Counted from the stretch's first letter, positions 41,691-53,509 are shown. The stretch is DNA of 64,000 nt from Panacagrimonas sp052387695 (GCA_052387695.1 JBQTIX010000017.1:1-64000); one strand, 5' to 3'. A program made the numbers and translations. The notes: generated by a model from the sequence alone, not told the origin.

Positions 41691-44381
41691 ATGGGCGCCG
41701 AAATCGAAATCGCAGAAGACGAAGCCGCCAGCGTGTTTTCCGCACGCAAGGTCAAGGCGCGGCTGCGCGCCGACCAGGGCAAGCCGGTGGTCGCGTTCCG
41801 CGCCACGCTCAACTGGGGTCGCGAGCGCCTGCACAGTCTGTTCGCCGAAGGCCAGGCCGCAGGTTCGCTGGTGCGCGCCCGCGCGCACCTGGTCGATGAA
41901 GTGCTGCGCGAAGCCTGGAGCCAGCATCTGTCCGAGACTTCGCCGGGCCTCTCGCTCGTCGCCGTCGGCGGCTACGGCCGCGGCGAACTGCTGCCGCATT
42001 CGGACATCGACATCCTGCTGCTGCACGCAGGCCGGGCGCTGGACGATTCGCGCGATGCCCTGGAACGGCTCACGGCCTTCTTCTGGGACATCGGCCTGGA
42101 TGTCGGCCAGAGCGTGCGCACGGTTGTCGAATGCTTCACCGAGGCGGAGCGCGACATCACGGTCATCACCAACCTGATGGAGGCGCGACACCTGGCGGGC
42201 GATGCCAGCCTGTTTTCCGAAATGGAAAAGAGTCTCACGCCCGACAAGCTGTGGTCGGTCGCGGACTTCTTCCGCGGCAAGAAGGCCGAACAGGCGACCC
42301 GCTACCGCAAGTATGACGACACCGGCTACAAGCTCGAACCCAACGTCAAGGAGTCGCCCGGCGGCCTGCGCGACATCCACACCATCGGCTGGGTCGCCAA
42401 GCGGCATTTCGGCGCGCGCACCCTGGGCGAGTTGCGCGATCACGGCTTTCTGACCAAGCAGGAATGCGACGAACTGTTCGCCGGCCAGGATTTCCTGTGG
42501 CGCGTGCGCTTCGCCTTGCACATGATCACCGGCCGGCGCGAAGACCGGCTGCTGTTTGACCATCAGGTCACCATCGCCGGCCTGTTCGGATACGTGAACT
42601 CGGAGGGCGATCCGCCCAACCACGCGGTCGAGCAGTTCATGCAGCTCTACTACCGCACCATCAAGTCGCTGAGCTGCCTCAACGACATGCTGTTGCAGCT
42701 GTTCGAGGAGGCGATCCTCCATCCGCTGCCGGATGCCGCGATCAAGGTGCTCAACCCGCGCTTCCAGATCCGCAACGGCTTCATGGAGGCGCGCGACGAT
42801 TCGGTGTTTCGCGACAGCCCTTGCGCGCTGCTGGAACTGTTCCTGCTGATGCAGCAGAACGCCGGTCTGGAAGGCGTCCGTGCGCAGACCGTGCGCCTGC
42901 TGTTGCGCGACTCGCGCCTGATGACCGCCGGCGTGCGCGAAGACGTCCGCGCACGCTCGATCTTCATCCAGATGTTCCGCGACGGCCGCGGGCTCACCCG
43001 CAACCTGCGCCGGATGAATCGCTACGGCGTGCTCGGTCGCTATCTGCCGGCCTTCGGCAAGGTCGTGGGCCTGATGCAGTACGACCTGTTCCACACCCTG
43101 ACGGTGGACGAACACACCCTCTACGTGGTGCGCAACCTGCGGCGCTTCGCGATGCCGCGCTTTGCCCACGAAATGCCGTTCTGCACCGACCTGTTCCGGA
43201 AACTGCCGAAGCCGGAGGTGTTGTACCTGGCCGGCTTCTTCCACGACATGGCCAAGGGCCGCGGCGGCGATCACTCCGACATCGGCAGCGTCGAGGCGGA
43301 GACCTTCTGCCTCGAACACGGCTTCTCGCACGCGGACGCCGAACTCGTCGCCTGGCTGGTGAAGAACCACCTGATGATGTCGCTCACCGCGCAGCGCGCC
43401 GACATCACCGATCCGCAGGTGATCGCCGAATTCACCCGCAAGGTGGGCGATCACGTGCGGCTCGATTATCTGTTCCTGCTGACCGTCGCCGACATCCGCG
43501 CCACCAATCCGGCGCTGTGGAATTCCTGGCGCGAATCCTTGCTGCTGGAGCTGTATCGCTCCACCCTGCGCGCGCTTCAGCGCGGACCGGAAAATCCCTT
43601 GCTGCAGGACGAGATGGTGGCCGAGGCCAAGGAGGCCGCCTGCGGTCTGCTCACCGCTGCCGGGATTCCCGTGTCATCGGCCGAGCAGGTCTGGTCGCGC
43701 TTCGGCAACGAATATTTCCTGCGCCACTATGCGAGCGAACTGGCCTGGCATCTGCCGGCCATCCAGGCAGTGACGGAAAGCGACCTGCCCCTGGTCCTGG
43801 TGGACGGCCTGGGCCCCGGCGCCAACACGGTCTTCGTGTACATGCGCGATCGCGATCACCTCTTTGCCATCTCCACCGGCGTGCTGGCGCGCCTGGGTCT
43901 GACCATCCTCGATGCGCGCATCCAAACCACCGCCGACGGCTACGTGCTCGACTCCTACGTGGTGATGGAAGGCGACGACACGCCGATCTCGATGCAGCAT
44001 CGGCTCGACGAGATCGCCGCACAACTGCGCGAGGTGCTGCGCGACCCGGACGTGTCGGTGATCGACGTCAACCGTCGCGTGCCGCAACGCCTCAAGCATT
44101 TCAACACGCCGACGACCGTGCACTTCGGCCAGGACGGCGCGCGCGGTCGCACCATCCTCGAACTCGTCACCGCCGACCAGCCCGGCCTGCTGTCGATGAT
44201 CGGACGCGTGTTCAACCAGCACGGCATCCGGCTCGACGGCGCCAAGATCGCAACCATCGGCGAACGCGCCGAGGACGTGTTCTTCATCACCGATCTCCAG
44301 CGCCAGCCCATCACCAACGAAGACACGCTCGAAGAACTTCGCGAGGTGCTGATGCGCACGCTGGACAAGAGCGAGCTCTAA
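41691..44381 (+). CDS. glnD: Bifunctional PII uridylyltransferase/uridylyl-removing enzyme GlnD
   Basis: An 896-residue nitrogen sensor that uridylylates PII at low glutamine and removes UMP at high glutamine. The N-terminal nucleotidyltransferase contains VGGYGRGELLPHSDIDILLL; the central HD hydrolase contains FFHDMAKGRGGDHSDIG; two C-terminal ACT domains start near FVYMRDRDHLFAIS and ILELVTADQPGLLSMIG. All domains look intact and the length is normal. The start at 41691 (MGAEIEIAEDEA) is not strongly marked by a ribosome site. The next gene, dapD, follows after a 242-nt repeat-bearing gap. Confidence 0.97.
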   Translation: MGAEIEIAEDEAASVFSARKVKARLRADQGKPVVAFRATLNWGRERLHSLFAEGQAAGSLVRARAHLVDEVLREAWSQHLSETSPGLSLVAVGGYGRGELLPHSDIDILLLHAGRALDDSRDALERLTAFFWDIGLDVGQSVRTVVECFTEAERDITVITNLMEARHLAGDASLFSEMEKSLTPDKLWSVADFFRGKKAEQATRYRKYDDTGYKLEPNVKESPGGLRDIHTIGWVAKRHFGARTLGELRDHGFLTKQECDELFAGQDFLWRVRFALHMITGRREDRLLFDHQVTIAGLFGYVNSEGDPPNHAVEQFMQLYYRTIKSLSCLNDMLLQLFEEAILHPLPDAAIKVLNPRFQIRNGFMEARDDSVFRDSPCALLELFLLMQQNAGLEGVRAQTVRLLLRDSRLMTAGVREDVRARSIFIQMFRDGRGLTRNLRRMNRYGVLGRYLPAFGKVVGLMQYDLFHTLTVDEHTLYVVRNLRRFAMPRFAHEMPFCTDLFRKLPKPEVLYLAGFFHDMAKGRGGDHSDIGSVEAETFCLEHGFSHADAELVAWLVKNHLMMSLTAQRADITDPQVIAEFTRKVGDHVRLDYLFLLTVADIRATNPALWNSWRESLLLELYRSTLRALQRGPENPLLQDEMVAEAKEAACGLLTAAGIPVSSAEQVWSRFGNEYFLRHYASELAWHLPAIQAVTESDLPLVLVDGLGPGANTVFVYMRDRDHLFAISTGVLARLGLTILDARIQTTADGYVLDSYVVMEGDDTPISMQHRLDEIAAQLREVLRDPDVSVIDVNRRVPQRLKHFNTPTTVHFGQDGARGRTILELVTADQPGLLSMIGRVFNQHGIRLDGAKIATIGERAEDVFFITDLQRQPITNEDTLEELREVLMRTLDKSEL

Positions 44382-44404
44382 GGCGACCCTGCGCGCCGAT
44401 GGGC

Positions 44405-44534
44405 ATGTAGGTCGGGTCAAGACCGCGCGCTTTTCGCGGTCGGACCCGACAGACGCCGACGGGCCGCACGTCGGTTCCGCCCGCATGAAGCCGCGGGCTT
44501 GAACCGACCTACAACCGACCTACAACCGACCTAC
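44405..44534. repeat. REP-like palindromes with a threefold 11-bp tandem repeat
   Basis: The glnD-dapD gap holds GTCGGGTC...GACCCGAC and GTCGGTTC...GAACCGAC inverted pairs, then three exact copies of AACCGACCTAC at 44502, 44513 and 44524. No gene is visible in 44382-44623. It may modulate mRNA ends or the dapD promoter. Confidence 0.55.
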
Positions 44535-44623
44535 GAAACGGATTGGGCCCGAGCAGATTTTCCCTGACAACGCGTCGAACCGGCACGATTAGCGACGCAG
44601 CACCGCCACCCACTTGATCGACC

Positions 44624-45439
44624 ATGACTGATCTTCAGACCCTCATCGAAGCCGCCTGGGAAACCCGCACCTCGCTGGACCGCAACGACCCGAAGCTGCG
44701 CGATGCAGTGACGGAAACGATCGGTCTGCTCGACAGCGGCGCGGCACGAGTGGCCGAACCCGGCGCCGAAGGCTGGCGCGTCAATCAGTGGCTCAAGAAG
44801 GCCGTGCTGCTGTACTTCCGCCTGCACGACAACGTTCCGATCGCCATGGGCCAGCTCGGCGGCTACGACAAGGTGCCGCTCAAGTTCGACGGCTGGACGG
44901 CCGCAGACTTCGCCCGGCAGAACGTCCGCGTCGTGCCGCCGGCGACGGTGCGCAAGGGCGCGTACATCGCCCCGGGTGCGATCCTCATGCCGAGCTACGT
45001 CAACATCGGCGCCCACGTCGGCAGCGGCACGATGGTGGATACCTGGGCCACCGTGGGCTCCTGTGCGCAGATCGGCGCCAACGTGCACCTGTCCGGCGGC
45101 GTCGGCATCGGCGGCGTGCTGGAACCGTTGCAAGCCAACCCGACCATCATCGAAGACGACTGCTTCATCGGCGCGCGCTCGGAAGTGGTCGAAGGCGTGG
45201 TGATCGAAAAGGGCTCGGTGCTGTCGATGGGTGTGTTCATCGGCCAGAGCACGCCGATCTACGATCGCGAGAGCGGCGAGATCACTTACGGCAAAGTGCC
45301 CCCCTACAGCGTCGTCGTCGCCGGTTCGCTGCCCAAGGACGGCGGCCGCTACAACCTGGCCTGCGCGGTGATCGTCAAGCGTGTGGACGAGAAGACGCGA
45401 GCCAAGGTGGGCATCAACGAGCTGCTGCGCGATCTGTGA
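44624..45439 (+). CDS. dapD: Tetrahydrodipicolinate N-succinyltransferase
   Basis: A 271-residue hexapeptide-repeat trimer enzyme of the succinylase branch of diaminopimelate/lysine synthesis. The N-terminal helical domain has WRVNQWLKKAVLLYFRL, GYDKVPLKFDGW. The beta-helix holds APGAILMPSYVNIGAHVG, MVDTWATVGSCAQIG and GVGIGGVLEP. The C-terminus is PPYSVVVAGSLPKDGG, then NLACAVIVKRVDEKTR. Its stop is separated by one base from the dapE start. Confidence 0.97.
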   Translation: MTDLQTLIEAAWETRTSLDRNDPKLRDAVTETIGLLDSGAARVAEPGAEGWRVNQWLKKAVLLYFRLHDNVPIAMGQLGGYDKVPLKFDGWTAADFARQNVRVVPPATVRKGAYIAPGAILMPSYVNIGAHVGSGTMVDTWATVGSCAQIGANVHLSGGVGIGGVLEPLQANPTIIEDDCFIGARSEVVEGVVIEKGSVLSMGVFIGQSTPIYDRESGEITYGKVPPYSVVVAGSLPKDGGRYNLACAVIVKRVDEKTRAKVGINELLRDL

Positions 45440-45440
45440 C

Positions 45441-46586
45441 GTGAGTCGTGACCCCAACGCGGTCCTGGAGCTGGCCCGGGCGCTGATCGAACGGCGTTCC
45501 AGCACGCCCGACGACGCCGGTTGCTGCGAGCTGATCGCGGCGCGCCTTCGGCCGCTGGGATTCCGGATCGAATACCTCAACTCGGAGGGGGTCACCAATC
45601 TCTGGGCCACGCGCGGCAGCGCGCGTCCGCTCAGCCTCCTCGCGGGCCATACCGACATCGTTCCCACCGGCCCGCTCGATCAATGGCGCAGCCCGCCGTT
45701 CGAGCCCGCGGTTCGCGACGGCGTGCTTTACGGCCGCGGCGCGGCCGACATGAAGTCCGGCCTGGCGGCGATGGTCTGTGCCGTCGAGCGTCTGCTGGCC
45801 TCGGGCGAGGACCATCCGGGCACCCTTGCCTTCCTGATCACCAGCGACGAGGAAGGCATGGCGCGGCATGGCACGCGGCACGTCGTCGAGGTGCTGAAAG
45901 CGCGCGGCCTCGTTCCCGATTTCGCCATCGTCGGCGAGGCCTCTTCCAACCTGGTGCTGGGCGATCGCATCGTCGTCGGCCGCCGCGGCTCGCTGGGCTG
46001 CAACCTGCGCGTGATCGGCCGCCAGGGCCACGTGGCCTATCCGCACAAGGGCGACAACCCGGTGCACCGGCTGGTGCCGGCTCTTGCGGAATTGATCGCG
46101 ACCCGCTGGGACGAGGGCAATGCGTACTTCCCGCCCACCTCGTTCCAGGTGTCCAACCTCCATGCCGGGACCGGTGCCAACAACGTGATCCCGGGCGAAG
46201 CCGAAGTGGTCTTCAACTTCCGCTACTGCACGGAGTCGGACGCCGAGAGCCTCAAGTCCCGCGTGCACGCGATGCTGGATCGCTGGTGCCCACAATACGA
46301 GGCCGACTGGTGGCATACGGGCGAACCGTTCCTGACGCGGTCGGGGCGACTGATCGAGGCGGCGCGCGCTGCCATCGCCGGGGTCACGGGCATCCATCAG
46401 CCCGAGCTGTTCACCGGCGGTGGAACCTCGGACGCACGCTTCATCGCGCCCTGGGGCGCCGAAGTCGTCGAGATTGGCCCCATCAACGACAGCATTCACA
46501 AGATCGACGAGCACGTGCGCGTGGCCGACCTGATGCCGCTGTCGCGGATCTACGAAAACCTGCTGCGCAGCCTCGCCGCGCCTTGA
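45441..46586 (+). CDS. dapE: Succinyl-diaminopimelate desuccinylase
   Basis: A 381-residue M20-family zinc hydrolase, next step after DapD/DapC in diaminopimelate synthesis. Metal ligands and catalytic residues are in LAGHTDIVPTGP (His), GAADMKSGLAAMV (Asp), ITSDEEGMARHG (Glu pair), VGEASS (Glu) and NDSIHKIDEHV (His). GTG at 45441, one nucleotide after the dapD stop, is chosen; the in-frame ATG upstream lies inside dapD. The two genes form a lysine/cell-wall operon. Confidence 0.96.
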   Translation: MSRDPNAVLELARALIERRSSTPDDAGCCELIAARLRPLGFRIEYLNSEGVTNLWATRGSARPLSLLAGHTDIVPTGPLDQWRSPPFEPAVRDGVLYGRGAADMKSGLAAMVCAVERLLASGEDHPGTLAFLITSDEEGMARHGTRHVVEVLKARGLVPDFAIVGEASSNLVLGDRIVVGRRGSLGCNLRVIGRQGHVAYPHKGDNPVHRLVPALAELIATRWDEGNAYFPPTSFQVSNLHAGTGANNVIPGEAEVVFNFRYCTESDAESLKSRVHAMLDRWCPQYEADWWHTGEPFLTRSGRLIEAARAAIAGVTGIHQPELFTGGGTSDARFIAPWGAEVVEIGPINDSIHKIDEHVRVADLMPLSRIYENLLRSLAAP

Positions 46587-46594
46587 TTGGCGAC

Positions 46595-47593
46595 ATGGAT
46601 GGATCCCTCGTGTCGGTCACGGATTTCCGGCCGGGCTTCGGTCTGGGTCATCCCGGCGTGCAAGCAACGCTCGCGAGCATGCGACCGGCTCATCGCATCT
46701 GGCGCCGGCGCGGACTGGACCTCAACGCGCGTTCGCAATTTCACACGCTGGACTGCGGCGACGACGTGCGCCTCACCGGAATGCATACGGCACATCCGGC
46801 GGGCACCGCGCGCGGTCTGGTGGTGCTGATTCACGGCTGGGAGGGCTGCCACGATTCGAGTTATCTCTACTCGATGGCCTGCGCGCTGTTCACCCAGGGC
46901 TACAACATCTTCCGCCTGAACCTGCGCGACCACGCCGGCACTCACCATCTCAACCTTGAGATGTTCCATTCCGCGCGCATGGCCGAGGTGCTCGGTGCGT
47001 GCGCCGAGATTCTCAAGCTCGACGCGACCGTGCCGCTTTACGTGATCGGCTACTCGCTGGGCGGCAACTTCGCGTTGCGCATCGCCTTGCGTGGCCCCGC
47101 CCTCGGCATCGTGCCGCGCCTGACCGTGGCGGTCTCGCCCGCCATCGACCCGGGCGCGACCCTGCGCGGGATAGACGACGGCCCCGCTCTGTTCCGATGG
47201 TACTTTCTGAAGCGCTGGCACAAGACACTCGAAGCTAAACGCAAGGCCTGGCCGCATTACGATTTCCAGGTCTATCGCGACATGAAACGCTTCACGGACG
47301 TGACGCGCCAATTCGTCGCCGACCAGACCGGATACGCCAGCCTGGATGAATACCTCGCCGAGTACACGCTGACACCCGAGATGCTGGCGCGCGCGCCCTC
47401 ACCCATCGCCGTCATCACTGCACGCGACGACAGCGTGATTCCGGAAAAGGATTTCGCGGGCCTGGCGCCACATGGATCAGTGGTGTCGTTCGACGCGCCG
47501 GACCGCGGCGGACATTGCGGCTTCATCGAGAACTGGCGCCTGGATTGCTGGGCCGAGAAGCGGGTGTTGAGCCTGCTCGGCGCGTACGGCTGA
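46595..47593 (+). CDS. YheT-family alpha/beta hydrolase
   Basis: A 332-residue alpha/beta-fold hydrolase. Oxyanion motif LVVLIHGWEG, nucleophile elbow GYSLGGNFALR (Ser), acid in ITARDDSVIP (Asp), and base in DRGGHCGFIE (His) make a full catalytic triad. The pattern HGWEG...YNIFRLNLRDHAGTHHLN matches the YheT/UPF0017 group of predicted esterases. ATG at 46595 lies 8 nt after the dapE stop, so it is likely cotranscribed. The substrate is unknown. Confidence 0.87.
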   Translation: MDGSLVSVTDFRPGFGLGHPGVQATLASMRPAHRIWRRRGLDLNARSQFHTLDCGDDVRLTGMHTAHPAGTARGLVVLIHGWEGCHDSSYLYSMACALFTQGYNIFRLNLRDHAGTHHLNLEMFHSARMAEVLGACAEILKLDATVPLYVIGYSLGGNFALRIALRGPALGIVPRLTVAVSPAIDPGATLRGIDDGPALFRWYFLKRWHKTLEAKRKAWPHYDFQVYRDMKRFTDVTRQFVADQTGYASLDEYLAEYTLTPEMLARAPSPIAVITARDDSVIPEKDFAGLAPHGSVVSFDAPDRGGHCGFIENWRLDCWAEKRVLSLLGAYG

Positions 47594-47705
47594 CCGCGAT
47601 TCATCAAATTCGGTGTTCAAGGGCCTGCGGGAGGGGGCTTCCTGCCCCCTCCAGACTCGCCCTTCCTTCACTTACGCCATCTCGGCCGCCTGCCGCAGTC
47701 GGCCC

Positions 47706-47776
47706 GGTGGATGCACTTCGCTTATCCACCCTACGCCGCGCCGGCCTGTAGGGTGGATAAGCGAAGCGCATCCACC
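47706..47776. repeat. Dispersed palindromic repeat, full copy A
   Basis: A 71-bp palindrome: one arm begins GGTGGATGC and ends CCACCCTAC, the other is its inverted partner. It belongs to a family with copies at 50499-50564, 53243-53271 and 61763-61791. The rest of the 414-nt gap 47594-48007 shows no convincing gene. Confidence 0.75.
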
Positions 47777-48007
47777 CTCCCGGGCCAAGAAGGGATTACC
47801 GGCCGGTCTCCCACCTGCGTACGTCGGCTCCGCCCGCGAAAGGCGCGCGGGGATGCTACGGTCTTGGGCTGGCCTTGCCGGCGAATAGCTCGACGATTCG
47901 GGCCGAAGCTGACCTGCCCGCGACGACCAAGAGGCCTATGCGGAACATGGCGGGAGCGCTCGCTCAAGGTCGGGACCTGGGTCGTCGCCGGCGCGAAGAA
48001 TCATGGA

Positions 48008-50383
<2,376 letters not shown>

Positions 50384-50498
50384 GTCGCAGGCACAAGAAC
50401 GCGAGGATGAATACGACAGTGTAGCGGGCCGACAAGGCCGTGTTGGGCATTCGGCGCGGTGTCGCATCGCGATCGGGAAACAAGCTCGCGTCGGCCCT

Positions 50499-50564
50499 GG
50501 TGGATGCGCTTCGCTTATCCACCCTACCGTCCTTCGTAGGGTGGATAAGCCAAGCACATCCACC
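50499..50564. repeat. Dispersed palindromic repeat, full copy B
   Basis: A 66-bp palindrome of the same family as 47706-47776, with left arm 50499-50527 and right arm 50536-50564. Together with copy A it brackets the SNF2 helicase gene. The right arm has two mismatches against the consensus. Confidence 0.75.
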
Positions 50565-50581
50565 CATCGGGACGATCTACC

Positions 50582-52048
50582 TCAAGCGCCCTCAACCTCG
50601 CCCGCCCCCGCCAGACCCGGTCCGGCCCGGCCCCAGCTGGCGTTGAGCATCGCCTGTTCCAGCGCGGCACGCGGCTCGAACTCGCGGCCCACGCTCATGT
50701 GCGAGCCCTGATACCAGTTGACCGGCACGTCCCAGTGGTTGGCCAGCAGGAGGGGCTGGGCGACGGGCACGATGCGATCGGCACTCGCCGCCACGACGAA
50801 GCGGCGGTCGCGGGCGAGTTTCGTCGGCCGCGCCAGCGGCGATACCGGCCTCAGCAGTTCGCGATAACGCGCCAGGCTCAGGCCCTGCGATTCAAAATAC
50901 AGGCGGTGCAGCGGCGGCATCACGCGCCACAGCGTCTCGGCGAAATCGATCACGGGAATCACCGCCACGCCAAAGTCCAGGTCAGCCGCGTAGCCGCTGA
51001 GCAGGCCGGTGTTGTAGCCGCCGAGGCTGAAGCCGTACAGGCCGATCTCGCGTGCCTCCTCCGAGGCGCGCAGCCACGCGACCCAGCGCCGCAGATCCCA
51101 CAGCGCCTGGGTCTGTGCGAACAGCAGGTCGAGCAGATCGCCGTCGAGATATTGATCGCCCGAGAGCCGGCCGATCTTGCGCGGACCGTGCAGCGGCAGG
51201 GTCGGCATGATCAGGTTCAGCCCGAACTTGCGATGCAGCAGGCCGGGCCGGAACAGACCGAAGTCGACCCAGGGGTCACCCATGCGATAGCCATGGATGC
51301 ACATCAGCCACGGCCGCGGCGGACCGGGGTGCCGCAGCACCCAGGCATTGGTGCGCAGATTGGGTTGATGCCCCGCCCATAGCGCGGCGCCTGGAAGCTC
51401 GGGGTCGGGCGCAAACTCGCTGTCGAAACTGAGGCGTTCGAAGTCGAACCCATACATCCGGCCGGTCTGCGCCTGGATCAATTTTGGCGCTTCGGGCCTG
51501 CCGTGCATGCCCTCGGGCTTGTCCAGCCAGCCGCGCTGCTTGAGCACCGCCTCCAGCCCCAGCGCCTCGTCGCACATGCGCCGCGCACGCTCGCCAACCG
51601 GGATGCGCGCAACGATCAGGAAGTAGCCCATGATCGCTTCGTCGAAGCCCACCTTGACCTGGTTTTGCAGGTCGCGGTCCGGCTCCGGCACGCCGGCGGA
51701 AGCGAATTCGTTGAACAGGCTGGCGCGCCCGGCGGCGACGAAGCAGCCGGTGGCGAGCGCCGCAAAAATCAGCCCGTCGAGAAAGCCGGTCACGAACATC
51801 ACCGGCAGCACGAACAGCGCCCCCAGCACGCCGCCGAGCGCCATGTAGCTGGTCACCCGCCGATCTCCCGGCAGACACAGCAGCGCAAGGCCGGTGGCCA
51901 GCCAGATCACGCCCGGCAGACCGGCGAACAGGGCGCCCAGCCATCCTTCCACGATCAGCAGCGCGAACAGGCCTGCCGCGATCGGAGCCAGCGCGGTCCA
52001 GTCCCACTGACGCGGCGGTTCCAGGGGCCGCAGAGGGTCTGTGCTCAT
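50582..52048 (-). CDS. Membrane-anchored alpha/beta hydrolase of unknown function
   Basis: A 488-residue protein with three to four N-terminal membrane helices (about 20-110; GLFALLIVEGWLGALFAGL, VLGALFVLPVMFVTGF) and a C-terminal alpha/beta hydrolase domain. Visible are the oxyanion motif WLMCIHGYRMGDP, nucleophile elbow GLYGFSLGGYNTG, a possible acid in AASADRIVP and a His in WYQGSHMSVGRE. The substrate cannot be told. The start overlaps the stop of the next gene by 4 nt (ATGA), so it forms a pair with the small membrane protein upstream. I do not recognise a named family. Confidence 0.75.
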   Translation of the reverse strand: MSTDPLRPLEPPRQWDWTALAPIAAGLFALLIVEGWLGALFAGLPGVIWLATGLALLCLPGDRRVTSYMALGGVLGALFVLPVMFVTGFLDGLIFAALATGCFVAAGRASLFNEFASAGVPEPDRDLQNQVKVGFDEAIMGYFLIVARIPVGERARRMCDEALGLEAVLKQRGWLDKPEGMHGRPEAPKLIQAQTGRMYGFDFERLSFDSEFAPDPELPGAALWAGHQPNLRTNAWVLRHPGPPRPWLMCIHGYRMGDPWVDFGLFRPGLLHRKFGLNLIMPTLPLHGPRKIGRLSGDQYLDGDLLDLLFAQTQALWDLRRWVAWLRASEEAREIGLYGFSLGGYNTGLLSGYAADLDFGVAVIPVIDFAETLWRVMPPLHRLYFESQGLSLARYRELLRPVSPLARPTKLARDRRFVVAASADRIVPVAQPLLLANHWDVPVNWYQGSHMSVGREFEPRAALEQAMLNASWGRAGPGLAGAGEVEGA

Positions 52049-52341
52049 ACCGTGAACAGCCCGTACAGATAGATGGAGGAGGCGGCCACACCGATCGCGG
52101 CCCCCGCCTCACCGGCCCAGCGCCAGGGGCGTGTGCGCAACAGTCCCCAGAAACCGATGCCGGTGACCACCGCCAGCGCGCAGAACGTCGCTGTCGCCGC
52201 CATCAGCGCGGGCATTTCGCGCATCACGCTCGGCGTGGTGTCCAGGTTGACGCCGTACATCAGGCACACCACGCACAGGACCGTCCCGATGGTCGCCGCC
52301 ATTGCGAACACGGCGCCATTGAGAATCAGCAGGTATCTCAC
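52045..52341 (-). CDS. Small three-helix membrane protein, unknown
   Basis: A 98-residue protein with three predicted membrane helices (about 4-28, 48-68, 76-96) and almost no soluble part. It overlaps the membrane hydrolase downstream by 4 nt, and the gene before it (52352) ends 10 nt away, so the three are likely cotranscribed. No family is recognised. It might be a partner or chaperone of the hydrolase's membrane domain. Confidence 0.7.
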   Translation of the reverse strand: MRYLLILNGAVFAMAATIGTVLCVVCLMYGVNLDTTPSVMREMPALMAATATFCALAVVTGIGFWGLLRTRPWRWAGEAGAAIGVAASSIYLYGLFTV

Positions 52342-52351
52342 GACAGGCTTC

Positions 52352-52630
52352 TCACGACTTGCGCGCGCGCCGTTGCAGAATCTTGAGCACCGGCACCAGC
52401 TCTCGCAGGACCTTGGGCTGGGTCAGCCCGGCCTTCAGAAGCAGCTTCGTGAAGTTGCGCGCGATCGCGTCGCGGCTGTCGAACACGGTGCCCACCATCG
52501 GGATGCTGCGATGGTCGATCATCACCACCCGGTCGGCCGGCTCGTCGCCGAAGCGGAACGCAAGCGTGACCTGAACCTCCAGGGGTTCCTGAGCCGCGGC
52601 CTGCCTGTCCTTGCGTCGTGCGGATACCAT
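52352..52630 (-). CDS. Hypothetical 92-residue protein
   Basis: A small soluble protein with a basic C-terminus (LKILQRRARKS) and a plausible beta-rich N-terminal half (LEVQVTLAFRFGDE, VVMIDHRSIPMVG). No cysteines, signal or membrane segment. No family is recognised. It heads the minus-strand trio with 52045 and 50582. Its ATG is only 25 bp from the divergent hydrolase start at 52656, so their promoters must overlap or lie inside each other's genes. No strong ribosome site is seen. Confidence 0.55.
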   Translation of the reverse strand: MVSARRKDRQAAAQEPLEVQVTLAFRFGDEPADRVVMIDHRSIPMVGTVFDSRDAIARNFTKLLLKAGLTQPKVLRELVPVLKILQRRARKS

Positions 52631-52655
52631 CGCCCTGGTTCTCGTGGAGGTTCCC

Positions 52656-53162
52656 GTGTCTTCCGATCGGCTGGTCTGTTTCGCTCACGGCAAGGAGAGC
52701 GGTCCCTGGGGCACCAAGATCACGCGGCTTGCCGAGGTGGCGAGGGCGCGCGGGTTCGAGGCCATCAGTCCGGATTATAGGCACACGCTGGACCCGCACG
52801 AGCGGGTGGCCTCGCTGGTCCGGCTGGCCCCGACGGCCCGGCGCCTGGTGCTGGTGGGATCGAGCATGGGCGGCTACGTGTCGGCGATGGCCTGCGCGAG
52901 CCTGAAACCCGACGCCCTGTTCCTGATGGCGCCGGCGCTGTACTTCCCCGGCTGGGATGAAGAACCCGCCGGAATCCCCGCCCTCTGCTCGGTGGTCCAC
53001 GGCTGGGACGACGACATCGTCCCGGTCGAGCGCGCCCTGCGTTTTGCGACGACGCACCGGGCCGAGCTGCACCTCCTGCGTTCAGGCCACACGCTCAACG
53101 ACCAGCTACCCGCCCTGAGCGACCTGCTGGACCGGCTCCTGATCAAGGTGATGGAAGCCTGA
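52656..53162 (+). CDS. Small alpha/beta hydrolase
   Basis: A 168-residue single-domain hydrolase. Motifs are LVCFAHGKESGPWG (oxyanion), LVLVGSSMGGYVS (Ser nucleophile), VHGWDDDIVPVE (Asp) and LLRSGHTLND (His), a complete triad in a minimal fold similar to YqiA-like and DUF1749-type esterases. GTG at 52656 is chosen because GGAGG lies 5 nt upstream; the longer frame overlaps the divergent gene. The substrate is unknown. Confidence 0.82.
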   Translation: MSSDRLVCFAHGKESGPWGTKITRLAEVARARGFEAISPDYRHTLDPHERVASLVRLAPTARRLVLVGSSMGGYVSAMACASLKPDALFLMAPALYFPGWDEEPAGIPALCSVVHGWDDDIVPVERALRFATTHRAELHLLRSGHTLNDQLPALSDLLDRLLIKVMEA

Positions 53163-53242
53163 TGCGCGCGCCCGACGAAGGGCCCCCGTCGGGTCCGCCC
53201 GCTAACAGCACGCGGGCTTGACCCGCTCCTGCAAGTCGGCCC

Positions 53243-53271
53243 GGTGGATGCGCTTCGCTTATCCACCCTAC
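53243..53271. repeat. Dispersed repeat, single arm copy C
   Basis: One 29-bp arm of the family (GGTGGATGCG...CCACCCTAC) without its inverted partner. The surrounding gap 53163-53509 (347 nt) has GC-rich tandem GGGCGGAGC units near 53370-53400 and a CGGGCTTGACCCG element near 53215, but no convincing gene. Confidence 0.7.
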
Positions 53272-53509
53272 GCCGCTACAACGTCCTGCGTCGGCAGTCG
53301 CTGTTCTGCATTCGCAAGGGACCTACCGGAGGCTTCGCGGTGGCCACGCCGGAGCAGGAGCGGGCGATCCGGGCGGAGCGGGCGGAGCGGGCGGCGGGGG
53401 CGATACCGGGAGCCGCTGGCGCGATCCGCAACAAGTAGCATCGGCGCGCAGCACGAATTCGCTGCAGACCCTCCGCTCCGACAGGAGCGAAGAGTCTGCA
53501 GCGGATCGT

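Noticed and set aside
41673..43454. Open frame of about 590 codons on the minus strand opposite glnD
   Set aside because: Antisense to GlnD nucleotidyltransferase and HD domains; repetitive His/Gln composition typical of a GC-rich shadow frame.
53244..53438. Possible 64-residue gene with Ala/Arg/Glu repeats
   Set aside because: It begins in the dispersed repeat and continues through GGGCGGAGC tandem units; no ribosome site and no family.
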